Below, piece by piece: positions 9,017 to 19,641 of a stretch of DNA of 64,000 nt. The notes beneath the pieces are model-generated. The model did no database searches. It saw only the letters and a program-made list of their open reading frames with translations, and was not told where the DNA came from. The stretch is from Aureivirga marina. GTDB taxonomy: Bacteria > Bacteroidota > Bacteroidia > Flavobacteriales > Flavobacteriaceae. Location: positions 434,001 through 498,000 of the forward strand of contig NZ_JADPIB010000001.1 in NCBI RefSeq assembly GCF_015767265.1. The letters run 5' to 3'. A program made the position numbers and the translations under genes. Position 1 is the first letter of the stretch. Each line of letters starts with the position of its first letter.

Positions 9017-10223
9017 TCAATATTTGTAAAGGATTATCGTATAAATTCTTATTATCTTTTTGTTCTATTTCTTCTAATTCTTCTGAAATTTCTTCATCTC
9101 TTGCAGTACTTACACTCAGTACAATTCCAAGTGCAATACAAGTCATCCAAATAGACGTTCCTCCACTACTAATTAATGGAAGAGTTTGTCCTGTTGCTGG
9201 AATAAGATTTACAGAAACTCCCATATTAATCATCGCCTGAAAAACAATGGGGAGGCCAACTCCAACAACAACTAGAGTTGCAAAAATCGTGGAAGCTTTT
9301 TGTGCTACAATTATAATTCTAACTAAAAGTAAAAAGTATAAAGTCATTACAATAAAAGCTCCAACTAATCCAGATTCTTCAACAATAATTGGAAAGATAA
9401 AATCGGAAATAGATTGTGGTAAAAAGTTTTTCTGAACACTTTTTCCGAATCCTTTTCCAGTCAATCCTCCAGTTGCAATTGCTACTTTTGCTTTTTCTAC
9501 TTGATAATTTTTCTCTGTTTCTCCTGAAAAATAATTTTCAATTCGATTTATCCAAGTATCAACACGGTTTGGAGCAATGGAAGGAAAAGCCTTAAAAGTC
9601 AATACAAAAATTAACAAAACAACTAAACCTGAACCTAAAACACCTAGCAAATATTTCCATGGATAACCTCCTATAAAACAAACTAAAAGAACCATTGTAA
9701 ATAAGATTGCCGTTGTTGAAAAGTTAGCAGGTAAAATCAATGCTAAAACTACTGCAACAGGCAGCCAAAGTTTCCAAAGACTTTCTTTTAAATCAATATC
9801 TTCATTTTTTCTTTGCGCTAAATATCTGGCTACATAAATCATCAAAACAACACTTGCTAAAGTTGAAGGTTGAAAAGTGAAATTTACGATAGGGATTCTT
9901 ACCCATCTTGCAGCGTTTGCTCCCGCAATTACTTGTCCTTGAAATAACGTATAAACCAAGAGAGGAATCACAATATAGAGCATCAATATAGATCCTCCAC
10001 TAAAATATCTGTAAGGGATTTTATGTACGAAATAAATGATTCCGAAACCAAAAAACAATAAAAAAGCATGTTTAAGCAAATGTCCCGTTGTTGAGCCATT
10101 TCCTACAACATAAACTAAATTGGTACTAGCGCTGTAAATTGGCATAAATGAAAAAATTGCCAACGCAGCTACAACAGCCCAAATTACTCTATCTCCTTTT
10201 AATTGTTTTAATAATTCTTTCAT
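9000..10223 (-). CDS. ftsW: Lipid II polymerase / cell division protein FtsW
   Basis: 407 residues, SEDS family membrane protein with about ten hydrophobic helices from residue 13 to about 375. A charged cytoplasmic tail ([18 protein letters not shown]) ends the chain. The family signature near the C-terminus ([26 protein letters not shown]) is complete. It polymerises lipid II into glycan strands at the septum together with the class B PBP encoded upstream. The gene sits between murD and murG with short or overlapping junctions. Confidence 0.96.
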   Translation of the reverse strand: MKELLKQLKGDRVIWAVVAALAIFSFMPIYSASTNLVYVVGNGSTTGHLLKHAFLLFFGFGIIYFVHKIPYRYFSGGSILMLYIVIPLLVYTLFQGQVIAGANAARWVRIPIVNFTFQPSTLASVVLMIYVARYLAQRKNEDIDLKESLWKLWLPVAVVLALILPANFSTTAILFTMVLLVCFIGGYPWKYLLGVLGSGLVVLLIFVLTFKAFPSIAPNRVDTWINRIENYFSGETEKNYQVEKAKVAIATGGLTGKGFGKSVQKNFLPQSISDFIFPIIVEESGLVGAFIVMTLYFLLLVRIIIVAQKASTIFATLVVVGVGLPIVFQAMINMGVSVNLIPATGQTLPLISSGGTSIWMTCIALGIVLSVSTARDEEISEELEEIEQKDNKNLYDNPLQILNEKIG

Positions 10224-10229
10224 AAAATC

Positions 10230-11561
10230 TTACAATTCTCTAACTGCATTTTTAAATTGTTCTCCTCGATCTTCGTAACTCGAAAATAAATCAAAACTAG
10301 CACACGCTGGAGATAACAAAACAGTATCTCCTTTTTCAGCAATTCTATATGCTTTCTGAACTGCTTCTTCTGCACTATTTGCTTCTTCAATTGTTTTTAT
10401 TACATTTTCAAAAGTGGAAATAATCTTCTGATTTTCTACTCCTAAACAAATAATAGCTTTAACTTTTTCTCTGACTAATGGCATTAATTCCATATAATCA
10501 TTTCCTTTATCTACACCTCCAACAATCCAAATTGTTGGTTGTTTCATACTTTCCAAAGCATAGTAAGTTGCATTTACATTTGTTGCTTTAGAATCATTGA
10601 TATATTGTACTCCGCTAATTTTTAAAACTGATTCTAAACGATGTTCAGCACCTTCAAAATCTTCTAAACTTTCACGAATTATTTCGTTTTCTACATTTAA
10701 TAGCTGCGCTGTCATTCCGGCTGCCATTGCATTCTTGATGTTGTGCTTACCTTGTATTGCTAATGCTGCTATTCCCATAGTAAAAGTTTCTGTATTTAAT
10801 TTTAACACTAAATTATTTCCATCTAGATATGCACCTTTTTCCAATTTTCTAGAAACTGAAAAAGGTAATAATTGCGCCTTTACTTCATGATTTTCCAACC
10901 ATTTCTGGATTTCTAAATCATCTGCATCATAAATTAAATAATCTTCTTCTGTTTGATTCATTGTGATTCGAAACTTCGAAGCTATATAGTTTTCCATTTT
11001 ATAATCATATCGATCTAAATGATCTGGAGAAATATTCGTAATAATCGCAATTTTTGGGCGAAAATCTTGAATACCATCCAACTGAAAACTACTTAATTCT
11101 AAAACATAACTATCAAAAGAATCTTTTAAAACACTGGCAGCAAAACTATCTCCGATATTTCCAGCTATTCCAACATTTAATTTTCCTTTTTTTAGAATAT
11201 GATGCGTTAGCAAAGTTGTTGTCGTTTTTCCATTTGAACCTGTAATTCCAACAATTTTAGCATTTGTATATTTTCTTGCAAATTCGATTTCAGATATCAC
11301 TGGAATTCCTTTTTCTTTTAACTCTTGAACTAAAGAAATTTTATCTGGTATTCCTGGACTTTTCATCACTTCATCTGCTTGAAAAATTTTCTCTAAAGAA
11401 TGTTTTTTTTCCTCAAATGGAATCTCATTATCTAAAAGAACTTTTTTATAATTTTCCTTTATTTCACTTTTGTCCGAAACAAAAACTTCAAATCCTTTAC
11501 TTTTAGCAAGCAATGCTGTTCCAACACCACTTTCTCCTGCACCTAGAACAACTAATTTCAT
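10230..11561 (-). CDS. murD: UDP-N-acetylmuramoylalanine--D-glutamate ligase MurD
   Basis: 443 residues. Adds D-Glu to UDP-MurNAc-L-Ala, cytoplasmic and ATP dependent. N-terminal LGAGESGVG nucleotide/substrate loop, P-loop GITGSNGKTTTT (105-116), NISPDHLDRY and NDSKATN motifs are present. The mraY stop is 1 base upstream and ftsW follows after 6 bases. Confidence 0.98.
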   Translation of the reverse strand: MKLVVLGAGESGVGTALLAKSKGFEVFVSDKSEIKENYKKVLLDNEIPFEEKKHSLEKIFQADEVMKSPGIPDKISLVQELKEKGIPVISEIEFARKYTNAKIVGITGSNGKTTTTLLTHHILKKGKLNVGIAGNIGDSFAASVLKDSFDSYVLELSSFQLDGIQDFRPKIAIITNISPDHLDRYDYKMENYIASKFRITMNQTEEDYLIYDADDLEIQKWLENHEVKAQLLPFSVSRKLEKGAYLDGNNLVLKLNTETFTMGIAALAIQGKHNIKNAMAAGMTAQLLNVENEIIRESLEDFEGAEHRLESVLKISGVQYINDSKATNVNATYYALESMKQPTIWIVGGVDKGNDYMELMPLVREKVKAIICLGVENQKIISTFENVIKTIEEANSAEEAVQKAYRIAEKGDTVLLSPACASFDLFSSYEDRGEQFKNAVREL

Positions 11562-11562
11562 C

Positions 11563-12804
11563 TTATCTTAACTTCAATGTAACTATTGTAAGAACTGCCA
11601 ACATAATTCCGATAATCCAAAATCTGTTTACAATTTTACTTTCATGATAACCTAGTTTTTGATAATGATGGTGTAATGGTGCCATCTTAAATATTCTTCT
11701 TCCTTCGCCGTATTTCTTCTTTGTATATTTAAAAAAGCTTACTTGCATTACAACAGATAAATTCTCAATTAAGAAAATCCCTGCTAATACTGGAATTAAT
11801 AATTCTTTTCGAACTGCAATTGCTAAAACAGCGATAATTCCTCCAATCGTCAAACTACCTGTATCTCCCATAAAAACTTGTGCTGGATAAGTATTATACC
11901 ATAAAAATCCAACTAAACCTCCAGTCATTGCACTGATAAAAACAGTCATTTCTCCTGAATTCGGAATATACATTACATTGAGATAATCTGCGAAAACAAT
12001 ATTTCCAGAAACCCAAGCAAAAATTCCTAGAGTTGCTACAATAATCGCAGAAGAACCTGCTGCAAGTCCGTCAATTCCATCTGTCAAATTCGCTCCGTTA
12101 GAAACAGCTGTGATAATAAAAATCACTAATGGAATAAAAATTAACCATGAATACTGTCGTAAATTGTCACTTATGGAACCTAAAATCGAACTATAATCCA
12201 ACTCATTATTTTTTAAAAATGGAATCGTAGTTTTCATTGATTTATGTGCATCTCCAAATACTTTACTCGCATCATGAGTTTGTTCTGTTTGAATGATTTT
12301 CGATACTTCATCTTTTGGTAGTTTCTCTTTAATTGTAACTTGTGGGTTGAAATACAACATTCCTCCGACAATTAATCCTAGACCTACTTGACCAAGAACT
12401 TTAAATCTTCCTTTTAATCCTTCTTTATCTTTTTTAAATACTTTAATATAATCATCAATAAATCCGATTGCTCCCATCCAAACAGTCGTAATAATCAAAA
12501 TGATAATATAAATATTATCCAGTTTATTAAATAATAAAACAGGAATCAATGTTGCCAAAATAATAATCACTCCCCCCATTGTTGGAGTTCCTGCTTTTTC
12601 TACTTGTCCTGTTAATCCTAAATCTCTTACCGATTCTCCAATTTGTTGTTTTCGTAAAAAGTTTATGATTCTTTTTCCAAAAATTGTCGAAATTAAAATA
12701 GAGAAAACAAATGCCATTGCAGAACGGAATGTCAAGTATTGAAACACTCCTGCTCCAGTCAATTGGTAATGTTTGTGTAAATATTCAAATAAATAATATA
12801 GCAT
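11563..12804 (-). CDS. mraY: Phospho-N-acetylmuramoyl-pentapeptide transferase MraY
   Basis: 413 residues, about 50 longer than E. coli MraY. An extra hydrophilic stretch (roughly residues 165-205, containing [20 protein letters not shown]) sits between membrane helices and is, as I recall, usual in Bacteroidota. Catalytic motifs are present: [18 protein letters not shown], and the histidine cluster [10 protein letters not shown]. The enzyme transfers phospho-MurNAc-pentapeptide to undecaprenyl phosphate to form lipid I in the inner membrane. Confidence 0.98.
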   Translation of the reverse strand: MLYYLFEYLHKHYQLTGAGVFQYLTFRSAMAFVFSILISTIFGKRIINFLRKQQIGESVRDLGLTGQVEKAGTPTMGGVIIILATLIPVLLFNKLDNIYIIILIITTVWMGAIGFIDDYIKVFKKDKEGLKGRFKVLGQVGLGLIVGGMLYFNPQVTIKEKLPKDEVSKIIQTEQTHDASKVFGDAHKSMKTTIPFLKNNELDYSSILGSISDNLRQYSWLIFIPLVIFIITAVSNGANLTDGIDGLAAGSSAIIVATLGIFAWVSGNIVFADYLNVMYIPNSGEMTVFISAMTGGLVGFLWYNTYPAQVFMGDTGSLTIGGIIAVLAIAVRKELLIPVLAGIFLIENLSVVMQVSFFKYTKKKYGEGRRIFKMAPLHHHYQKLGYHESKIVNRFWIIGIMLAVLTIVTLKLR

Positions 12805-12814
12805 TGCTTCTTCT

Positions 12815-14281
12815 CTAAATTTTAACTTGTTCTAAAAATATTTTCTCCACAACTTGATAATCATCAAAATTGTTTCTTATTCCATTAATTTCTTGGTATG
12901 TTTCATGACCTTTTCCTGCAACTAAAACAATATCCGATTTCTCAGCTAATTTAATTGCCATTCGAATTGCTTGTTCTCGATCAGGAATTGAAACTACTTT
13001 TGGCTTGTTTTCAGGCAAAACTCCTTCAATAATTTGATCTAAAATTTGCATTTCGTCTTCTGTTCTTGGATTATCAGAAGTAAATACAACTTGATCACTT
13101 AAATTAGAAGCAATTTGTCCCATTTTTGGACGTTTTTCTGCATCTCGATCTCCTCCACAACCAACAACTGTAATTACATTTGCTCTTTCATCTTTGATAT
13201 CATGAATTGTTTCTAATACATTTTTCAATGCATCTGGAGTATGTGCATAATCAATAATTGCGATTGTTCCATTTGGTGAAATTTGGTATTGAAAACGTCC
13301 CGAAACTGTTTCTAATTCACTTAAAAGTTCTAAAGCTCTTAATTGTTCTAAACCTAAAAGTTGTGCAACACCATAAATTGCTAATAAATTATATGCATTA
13401 AAAGAACCAATCAATCTTGTCCAAACGGGCATATTATTAATTTCAATACAAATTCCAGAAATTTGATTTTCCAAAACTTTTCCTTTGAAATCTGCCATTG
13501 TTTTCAATGCATAGGAATATTTCTTCGCTTTTGTATTTTGAAACATTATTGGACCATTTTTGTCATCAATATTTACCAAAGCAAATGCTTCTTTAGATAA
13601 ATTATCAAATAACATTTTCTTCACATCACGATATTCTTTAAAAGTTTCATGATAATCTAAATGGTCATGTGTAAGGTTTGTAAAAACTGCACCATCAAAA
13701 TCTAAAGCTTCTGTACGATTTTGATGAATTCCATGTGAACTTACTTCCATAAAACAATGTGTCACACCAGCATTTACCATTTTTCTCATTAAATAATTAA
13801 TTGAAAGAGAATCAGGTGTTGTGTGAGTTGCTTTAACATTTTCTCCATGGATTTTATTTATAACAGTAGATAAAAGTCCTGTTTTAAATCCAGCTTTTTC
13901 AAATAAATTATACAACAATGTGGCAATTGTTGTTTTTCCATTTGTTCCAGTAATTCCAACTAACTTTAGCTTTTTTGAAGGATTTCCATAAAAATTAGAA
14001 GCCATTCTTGCCAAAGCTTTTGTTGAACTCTGTACAATTATATAGGTAATAGTATCTTTTGGTTCTTTTGGTTTTTCTTCGCAAACAATTACAGAAGCTC
14101 CTAATTTTATTGCTTTTTCAACATATTGATGTCCATCAACAACAGTTCCTTTTATTGCAACAAAAAGGTCATTTTCTGTAACTTTTCTAGAATCAAAAGT
14201 TATATTATTAATAGATGTATCCATATTTCCTAGAATTTCTTCTATGGATACATTTAATAATATGTCTTTTAATAATTTCAT
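12815..14281 (-). CDS. murE: UDP-MurNAc-L-Ala-D-Glu--meso-DAP ligase MurE
   Basis: 488 residues. P-loop [12 protein letters not shown] (109-120), the ATP-binding [11 protein letters not shown] segment and the substrate-selecting motif DNPRTED in the C-terminal domain. DNPR is the signature of enzymes that add meso-diaminopimelate rather than lysine, so the organism should have DAP-type peptidoglycan (inference from the motif). Cytoplasmic, third step of the Mur ligase pathway; murF is not in this window. Confidence 0.97.
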   Translation of the reverse strand: MKLLKDILLNVSIEEILGNMDTSINNITFDSRKVTENDLFVAIKGTVVDGHQYVEKAIKLGASVIVCEEKPKEPKDTITYIIVQSSTKALARMASNFYGNPSKKLKLVGITGTNGKTTIATLLYNLFEKAGFKTGLLSTVINKIHGENVKATHTTPDSLSINYLMRKMVNAGVTHCFMEVSSHGIHQNRTEALDFDGAVFTNLTHDHLDYHETFKEYRDVKKMLFDNLSKEAFALVNIDDKNGPIMFQNTKAKKYSYALKTMADFKGKVLENQISGICIEINNMPVWTRLIGSFNAYNLLAIYGVAQLLGLEQLRALELLSELETVSGRFQYQISPNGTIAIIDYAHTPDALKNVLETIHDIKDERANVITVVGCGGDRDAEKRPKMGQIASNLSDQVVFTSDNPRTEDEMQILDQIIEGVLPENKPKVVSIPDREQAIRMAIKLAEKSDIVLVAGKGHETYQEINGIRNNFDDYQVVEKIFLEQVKI

Positions 14282-14321
14282 ACTTCCTTTGTTAGATCAA
14301 TTATTTATTCCTTTAATCATT

Positions 14322-16340
14322 CTACAATAAATCCAAATAAATTGTATTACCCTTTTTAATTTTTTCTCCTTTTTTAATTGATTGTTTTTTGACAACTCCA
14401 GTTCCTTTGTATTTTACTTTTAAACCTAAGTTTTCTAAAATAGAAATAGCATCCATACCTGGCAGCCCAACTACACTAGGAACAATTGTTACATATTTGT
14501 CTGAAATCTCAAAATATTTATCAAATTTCTGATTCAATTTTTCCGAACCATAAGAACCCGATTCAATTTCGATTTCTGATGGAGTGTCTGTATAAATCTT
14601 TTGCGCAATTTTCTTAAAAACTGGCGCAGCAACTGTAGCTCCATAATATCCTTTTTCTTTTAAAGGTTCATGAATTACTACAATACATGAATATTTTGGT
14701 TCATCCGCAGGAAAATAACCTACAAATGAGGAAATATATTTTTGATTCGAATAATATCCACCTCCTATTTTCTTCCCATTAGCATCTCTTTCAATTGGAA
14801 TCCATTTTTTTGCAGTTCCTGTTTTTCCAGCCATAGAAAAATTTGAAGTATAAATATTGTCAGCTGTTCCACGTTTCACAACGTTTTCCATCATCACCTT
14901 AACTTTATCAATAGTTTCTTGCGAACAAATTTTATCTTTTAAAACAGTTTTATTAAAAGATTCTACAACTGCATTTTGTCCTCTTAATTCTTTGATAAAT
15001 TGAGGTTTTACCATTACTCCATTATTTGCAACAGCATTATAAAAAGTTAATGTTTGAAGTGGTGTTAGAGAAACTCCATATCCCCAAGCCATCCATTGTA
15101 AAGAAATTCTCGACCAATCTTTATCAGAAGGTTTTCTGATTTTTGGCTTCCCTTCTCCTTTAATTTCTAATCCAATTGGCTTGTCTAATCGCATACGAAT
15201 TAAACCATCAACAAACTTCTTAGGATTATTTTTATAATGTTCCTGAATTACTTTTACAATCCCAATATTAGAAGAAACTTCAAAGGTTTTTGCAACTGAA
15301 ATTTTACCAAAACCTCCAGCATGAGAATCGATTACATTACTATTATAAACTTTATAAATTCCATTTCCAGTGTTTACAACTTGACCAGTATCTATTACTT
15401 TATCTTCTAAAGCAACAACTAAACTCATCAATTTAAAAGTAGAACCTGGTTCATGCGATTCATATACTGCATAATTTCTCTTTTCGTAATAAGTTCCTTT
15501 GGATGTTTTGGCAAGATTTGAAATTGCTTTTATCTCACCAGTTTTGGTTTCCATCACAACAACTGAGCCATGTTCTGCATTAAATTTTTGTAATTGCTCC
15601 ATCAATGCTGTATTTGCAATATCTTGAATATTCACATCAATGGTTGTTACAACATCTTGTCCGTTTTTTGGCTCTACTTCATTATCGTCATTTATCGGTT
15701 TATATTGTCCTTTGGCGATTTTCTGTTTCATTCGCCAACCATCTTTTCCTCGTAAATATTTACTAAAAGCACCTTCTATTCCAACTCTCCCACGATAATC
15801 ATCATAACCTATAGTTCTTTCAGCAACTCTTCCAAGCGGATGTTCTCTAACAGTACTTTGCTCAGCAATAAATCCTCCACGATAAACACCTCTTTCAAAA
15901 ATTGGAAATCGTTTCATCTTTAGATAATCATTATATCCCAATCCTCTCGTGATAAATAAATATCTATTTTTATTTTTTCTCGCTCTTGTTATTTTATTTT
16001 TATAATGCTTTGGTGTATTCCCTAACATATCAGCTAATTTAATAGCAAGAGAATCAATATTACTATCAAAATAAGAATCTGAAATATTTGGTGAAGCAGC
16101 ATCCATTCGAATTTCATATTTTGTTACAGAAGTTGCTAATAAACTTCCATCTTCTGCATAAATATTTCCTCGATTTGCCTGAATTGTATCACGTTTAATT
16201 TCATTTGCAGAAAGACTACGGTATTTTTCTCCTTCTCCAAATTGGATATTAAACAATTTGAAAATTATAGTAATAAAGAATATAAACATCATTGCAAAAA
16301 TGATGTAAAGTCGTTTCAATATGTACTTTTTCTCTACCAA
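14322..16340 (-). CDS. ftsI: Septal class B penicillin-binding protein with PASTA domain (TTG start)
   Basis: 672 residues. A short cytoplasmic start, one transmembrane helix (about 11-31), a PBP dimerisation domain (about 50-210) and a transpeptidase domain with the three active-site motifs STFK (300-303), SSN (356-358) and KTGT (506-509). A single C-terminal PASTA domain (about 617-672, TIVPSVVGLPGMDAI...) makes it SpoVD/PBP2x-like. It cross-links septal peptidoglycan with FtsW. The start is TTG at 16340, 2 bases after ftsL; the first ATG (residue 17) lies inside the membrane helix and is unlikely. Confidence 0.95.
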   Translation of the reverse strand: MVEKKYILKRLYIIFAMMFIFFITIIFKLFNIQFGEGEKYRSLSANEIKRDTIQANRGNIYAEDGSLLATSVTKYEIRMDAASPNISDSYFDSNIDSLAIKLADMLGNTPKHYKNKITRARKNKNRYLFITRGLGYNDYLKMKRFPIFERGVYRGGFIAEQSTVREHPLGRVAERTIGYDDYRGRVGIEGAFSKYLRGKDGWRMKQKIAKGQYKPINDDNEVEPKNGQDVVTTIDVNIQDIANTALMEQLQKFNAEHGSVVVMETKTGEIKAISNLAKTSKGTYYEKRNYAVYESHEPGSTFKLMSLVVALEDKVIDTGQVVNTGNGIYKVYNSNVIDSHAGGFGKISVAKTFEVSSNIGIVKVIQEHYKNNPKKFVDGLIRMRLDKPIGLEIKGEGKPKIRKPSDKDWSRISLQWMAWGYGVSLTPLQTLTFYNAVANNGVMVKPQFIKELRGQNAVVESFNKTVLKDKICSQETIDKVKVMMENVVKRGTADNIYTSNFSMAGKTGTAKKWIPIERDANGKKIGGGYYSNQKYISSFVGYFPADEPKYSCIVVIHEPLKEKGYYGATVAAPVFKKIAQKIYTDTPSEIEIESGSYGSEKLNQKFDKYFEISDKYVTIVPSVVGLPGMDAISILENLGLKVKYKGTGVVKKQSIKKGEKIKKGNTIYLDLL

Positions 16341-16342
16341 GG

Positions 16343-16675
16343 TTATTCTTCTTTTGTTATTACTTTAATTTTTTTTGGAGGATGATTCGATGGAATTAAT
16401 CCTTTATCTGAAACTTTTTTTCGGATAGTTGATTCCAATTTCATCTTTACTACTTTGGAACGATTATCCACATATTCAGCAGTAAGCTTTAATATTTCTT
16501 GATTTAAATTTGCTATTCGCATCACTTTTCTGTCCGCTCTATGCGAACTTCCAATCATGATTAAAAATAAAATCACTACAAAAACAATAATTTGCCAATT
16601 TCTAATAGAATCTTTACTTACAAGAAACTTTACTTTTAAGAAATCATAAATTTTTTGTTTTAATAATTGCATCAT
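16343..16675 (-). CDS. ftsL: FtsL-like cell division protein
   Basis: 110 residues with one transmembrane helix (about residues 28-42, IIVFVVILFLIMIGS) and a short coiled-coil-like extracytoplasmic part (ANLNQEILKLTAEYVDNRSKVVKM). Sequence similarity across this family is minimal; size, topology and its place between rsmH and the PBP gene identify it as FtsL. It is expected to form a complex with FtsQ and the FtsW/PBP pair. The gene starts with two ATG codons (16675 and 16672); either could be used. Confidence 0.85.
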   Translation of the reverse strand: MMQLLKQKIYDFLKVKFLVSKDSIRNWQIIVFVVILFLIMIGSSHRADRKVMRIANLNQEILKLTAEYVDNRSKVVKMKLESTIRKKVSDKGLIPSNHPPKKIKVITKEE

Positions 16676-16677
16676 GA

Positions 16678-17574
16678 TTACATACGTTTTGCGATTCTTA
16701 ATTTGGCACTTCTAGCTCTATTATTTAGTTTTATTTCTTCATTTGCCGGAACAATCATCTTTCCTACTTTTTTGAAAGGAACACTTATATTTCCGTAAAA
16801 ATCTTTTTCAGGTTCTCCTTCAAACATTCCATTTCTTATAAATCGTTTTACTAAACGATCTTCCAAAGAATGATATGAAATAATACTTAATCGTCCATTT
16901 TTTTCTAACAAATCTGTTGTTTGTAATAAAAATTCTTTTAGAACTTCTAATTCTTGATTTACTTCAATACGAATTGCTTGATAAATTTGTGCTAAAATTT
17001 TATGAGCTTTTGCTTCTGGTAAAAATTGTTTTAAAGCTTCCTTTAACTGAAAACTTGTTTTAATTGGCGATTCTTCTCGAACTTCCACAATTTTTTTTGC
17101 AATTGCTCTCGAATTTCGCAATTCACCATATTGAAATAAAATATTTGCTATTTCTTCTTCTTCGTAATTATTTACGATTTCATACGCTGAAAGTCCATCA
17201 CTTTGATTCATTCTCATATCCAACTCTCCGTCAAATCTTGTTGAAAATCCTCTTTCAGCAGCATCAAATTGATGCGATGAAACTCCTAAATCTCCAAGTA
17301 TGCCATCCACTTTTTGAACTCCATAAAATCGTAAAAAACGACTTATAAATCTGAAATTCTGCGGAATTAATGTAAATCTTTCGTCTTCAATAACATTTCT
17401 CTGTGCATCTTCATCTTGATCAAAAGCGTATAATTTTCCGTTTTCTCCAAGTCTACTCAAAATTTCTCTTGAGTGCCCTCCCCCACCAAATGTCACATCT
17501 ACATAAATTCCATCTGGTTTTATATCTAATCCATCAACACTTTCTTTCAACAACACAGGGTTATGATATTCCAT
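16678..17574 (-). CDS. rsmH: 16S rRNA (cytosine-N4)-methyltransferase RsmH
   Basis: 298 residues from the ATG at 17574 (MEYHNPVLLKESVDGL); an upstream in-frame TTG adds only two residues. The SAM-binding loop VDVTFGGGGHSREIL and the C-terminal signatures IISYHSLEDRLVKRFI and NNRARSAKLRIAKR are complete. It methylates N4 of C1402 in 16S rRNA. The start overlaps the end of mraZ by 14 bases, the usual gene order at the head of dcw clusters. Confidence 0.97.
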   Translation of the reverse strand: MEYHNPVLLKESVDGLDIKPDGIYVDVTFGGGGHSREILSRLGENGKLYAFDQDEDAQRNVIEDERFTLIPQNFRFISRFLRFYGVQKVDGILGDLGVSSHQFDAAERGFSTRFDGELDMRMNQSDGLSAYEIVNNYEEEEIANILFQYGELRNSRAIAKKIVEVREESPIKTSFQLKEALKQFLPEAKAHKILAQIYQAIRIEVNQELEVLKEFLLQTTDLLEKNGRLSIISYHSLEDRLVKRFIRNGMFEGEPEKDFYGNISVPFKKVGKMIVPANEEIKLNNRARSAKLRIAKRM

Positions 17575-18034
17575 CTTCAATATTATTTAAATTTCCCATG
17601 ACTTCTTCAGCAAGTGCTGCAAAGTCATCAACTGTATTTTCAATTGTTTTTTCATAAGCATCTTTTGACCAAATTTCAATAATATTAATCGCAGATGCTT
17701 GGACTATTTCTTTTGTAATTCCGGAATATTGTTGCAAATCTTTAGGGATAAGTAACCTTCCTGAACCGTCTAATTCAATCATTTTCACACCGGCTGTAAA
17801 GCTTCTAATAAAGTCATTATTCTTCTTTACAAATCGGTTTAAACTGTTTATTTTTGTCATCATCTTGTTCCACTCATCTATTGGGTAAAGTTCTAAACAA
17901 GACTGAAACACAGACCTTTTCAACACAAAGCCTTTATGCAAAACAGCGTCGAGTTGTTTCTTTAATGGAGCGGACAGCATAATCCTACCTTTAGCATCCA
18001 TTTTCCCTTCATATGTCCCAATTAGATTCAACAT
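17561..18034 (-). CDS. mraZ: Transcriptional regulator MraZ
   Basis: 157 residues, two AbrB/SpoVT-like beta domains, each with the MraZ DxxxR motif: DAKGR (about 13-17) and DGSGR (about 90-94). MraZ forms ring-shaped oligomers and represses its own operon by binding repeated GTGG-type boxes upstream; three such boxes with 10-bp period lie 42-65 bases before this ATG. First gene of the dcw operon. Confidence 0.97.
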   Translation of the reverse strand: MLNLIGTYEGKMDAKGRIMLSAPLKKQLDAVLHKGFVLKRSVFQSCLELYPIDEWNKMMTKINSLNRFVKKNNDFIRSFTAGVKMIELDGSGRLLIPKDLQQYSGITKEIVQASAINIIEIWSKDAYEKTIENTVDDFAALAEEVMGNLNNIEDGIS

Positions 18035-18056
18035 TGATAATGTTTGCTTTAATCAT

Positions 18057-18099
18057 CAAAAGTAACAATAATTTACCACTTTTTCCCACAATAAACCAC
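18057..18099 (-). promoter_or_regulatory. dcw promoter with three-copy MraZ box
   Basis: On the minus strand three GTGG repeats occur at 18099-18096, 18089-18086 and 18079-18076, exactly 10 bp apart, within AAAGTGGTTT, ATTGTGGGAA and AAAGTGGTAA. A consensus -7 element TACTTTTG follows at 18064-18057. A TTG at 18091-18089 could be the -33 element, with 24-bp spacing. The boxes therefore cover the -33 region, as expected for repression by MraZ. Confidence 0.75.
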
Positions 18100-18226
18100 T
18101 TTGTTGATAACTTTTATGAGTTTTTTTTAATTTTTAGTTAAAAAGTTGATAACCAAAATCTTAAAACTTAAATTGAAGAGTATTTATATATAGTTTTAAA
18201 AAAATATGTTTTTATCATAAAAAAGC

Positions 18227-18234
18227 TATATTTG
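18227..18234 (+). promoter_or_regulatory. -7 element TATATTTG for the hydrolase-engB-RluA operon
   Basis: Exact TAnnTTTG match 24 bases before the hydrolase ATG at 18259. It points away from the dcw promoter, so the AT-rich stretch 18100-18226 separates two divergent promoters. Confidence 0.5.
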
Positions 18235-18258
18235 TGCTTGCTTTAAACCCAAATATTG

Positions 18259-19023
18259 ATGAGCTATAAACTAATAAAAGAAGATAAATTCAGTTATATA
18301 GAAATTGGTGAAGGACAACCTATCGTTGTACTACATGGTTTGATGGGAACATTAAGTAATTTTGATGGTGTTTTAGACTATTTTCCTAAAAAAGGATATA
18401 AGTTATTAGTGCCTGAATTACCAATTTATTCATTATCACTAATCAAAACAAATGTCAAAAATTTAGCAAAATTTGTTAAAGAATTTATCGATCATAAAGA
18501 ACTTGAAAATGTCATCCTTTTAGGAAACTCTTTAGGAGGACATATTGCTTTATATTTCACAAAATTATATCAGGATAGAGTAAAAGCATTAATTCTTACA
18601 GGAAGCTCAGGATTATACGAAAATTCTATGGGCGATACTTACCCGAAACGTGGTGATTATGACTTCATTAAAAAGAAAGCACAAGATGTTTTCTATGATC
18701 CAGAAGTTGCTACAAAAGAGATTGTTGATGATGTTTTTGAAACAGTAAATAATAGAAATAAAGTAATCAAAACTTTAGCTATTGCAAAAAGTGCAATTCG
18801 TCATAACATGGCCAAAGATCTTCCAAATATTACAATTCCTGTTTGTTTAATTTGGGGAAAAAATGATACTGTAACACCTCCTGAAGTTGCAGATGAATTT
18901 CATGAATTATTACCTAATTCCGACTTGTATTGGATTGACAAATGTGGTCATGCTGCAATGATGGAATTACCTGATACATTTAATGAAATTCTAGATAGTT
19001 GGTTTACTAAAAGAAACATCTAA
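18259..19023 (+). CDS. Alpha/beta hydrolase
   Basis: 254 residues from the ATG at 18259; the TTG directly before it is not needed. Classical alpha/beta hydrolase fold: oxyanion-hole region VLHGLMGT, nucleophile elbow GNSLGG with Ser91, acid Asp203 (WGKNDTVTPP) and His231 (CGHAAMM). Substrate is unknown; the family covers esterases and C-C hydrolases. It is 4 bases before engB and probably shares its transcript, a pairing I recall as common in this family of bacteria. Confidence 0.9.
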   Translation: MSYKLIKEDKFSYIEIGEGQPIVVLHGLMGTLSNFDGVLDYFPKKGYKLLVPELPIYSLSLIKTNVKNLAKFVKEFIDHKELENVILLGNSLGGHIALYFTKLYQDRVKALILTGSSGLYENSMGDTYPKRGDYDFIKKKAQDVFYDPEVATKEIVDDVFETVNNRNKVIKTLAIAKSAIRHNMAKDLPNITIPVCLIWGKNDTVTPPEVADEFHELLPNSDLYWIDKCGHAAMMELPDTFNEILDSWFTKRNI

Positions 19024-19027
19024 TTTT

Positions 19028-19639
19028 ATGAAAATTACTAAAAGCGAATTTGTTATAAGCAATACTGATGTAAGTAAATGCCCGAAAGACGCTATTCCAG
19101 AATATGCTTTTATTGGTCGTTCAAATGTTGGAAAATCTTCTTTAATCAATATGATTACAGGAAGAACTAGTCTTGCAAAAACTTCTAGTACACCTGGAAA
19201 AACACAATTAATCAATCATTTTAAAATTAATGATAATTGGTTTTTAGTGGATTTACCTGGATATGGTTATGCACAAGTTTCTAAATCAAAAAGACAAACA
19301 TTTCAAAAATTTATAAAAGATTACTTTTTACAAAGAGAACAATTAGTTTGCTCTTTTGTTTTAGTAGATTCTCGTCATGCTCCACAAAAAATTGATGTAG
19401 AATTTATGCAATGGCTTGGTGAAAATGGAATTCCGTTTGGAATTATTTTTACAAAAGCTGACAAATTAAAATCTTCTCAATTGAATAAAAATATTCAATC
19501 GTATAAAAAAGAATTATTAAAAACTTGGGAAGAACTTCCTATTAATTTTGTCACTTCTTCTGCTCATAAAAAAGGTGGAGAAGAATTATTACAATTTATC
19601 GACTCTGTAAATCAGGATGTCAAAGATAATTTTAAATAA
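19028..19639 (+). CDS. engB: Ribosome biogenesis GTPase EngB (YsxC/YihA)
   Basis: 203 residues, single TRAFAC GTPase domain. G1 GRSNVGKSS (30-38), the switch I region with TPGKTQ, G3 DLPGYGYA, G4 TKADK and G5 TSSAHKKGG are all present. It acts in late assembly of the 50S subunit. Middle gene of a three-gene plus-strand run with gaps of 4 and 2 bases. Confidence 0.97.
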   Translation: MKITKSEFVISNTDVSKCPKDAIPEYAFIGRSNVGKSSLINMITGRTSLAKTSSTPGKTQLINHFKINDNWFLVDLPGYGYAQVSKSKRQTFQKFIKDYFLQREQLVCSFVLVDSRHAPQKIDVEFMQWLGENGIPFGIIFTKADKLKSSQLNKNIQSYKKELLKTWEELPINFVTSSAHKKGGEELLQFIDSVNQDVKDNFK

Positions 19640-19641
19640 AA

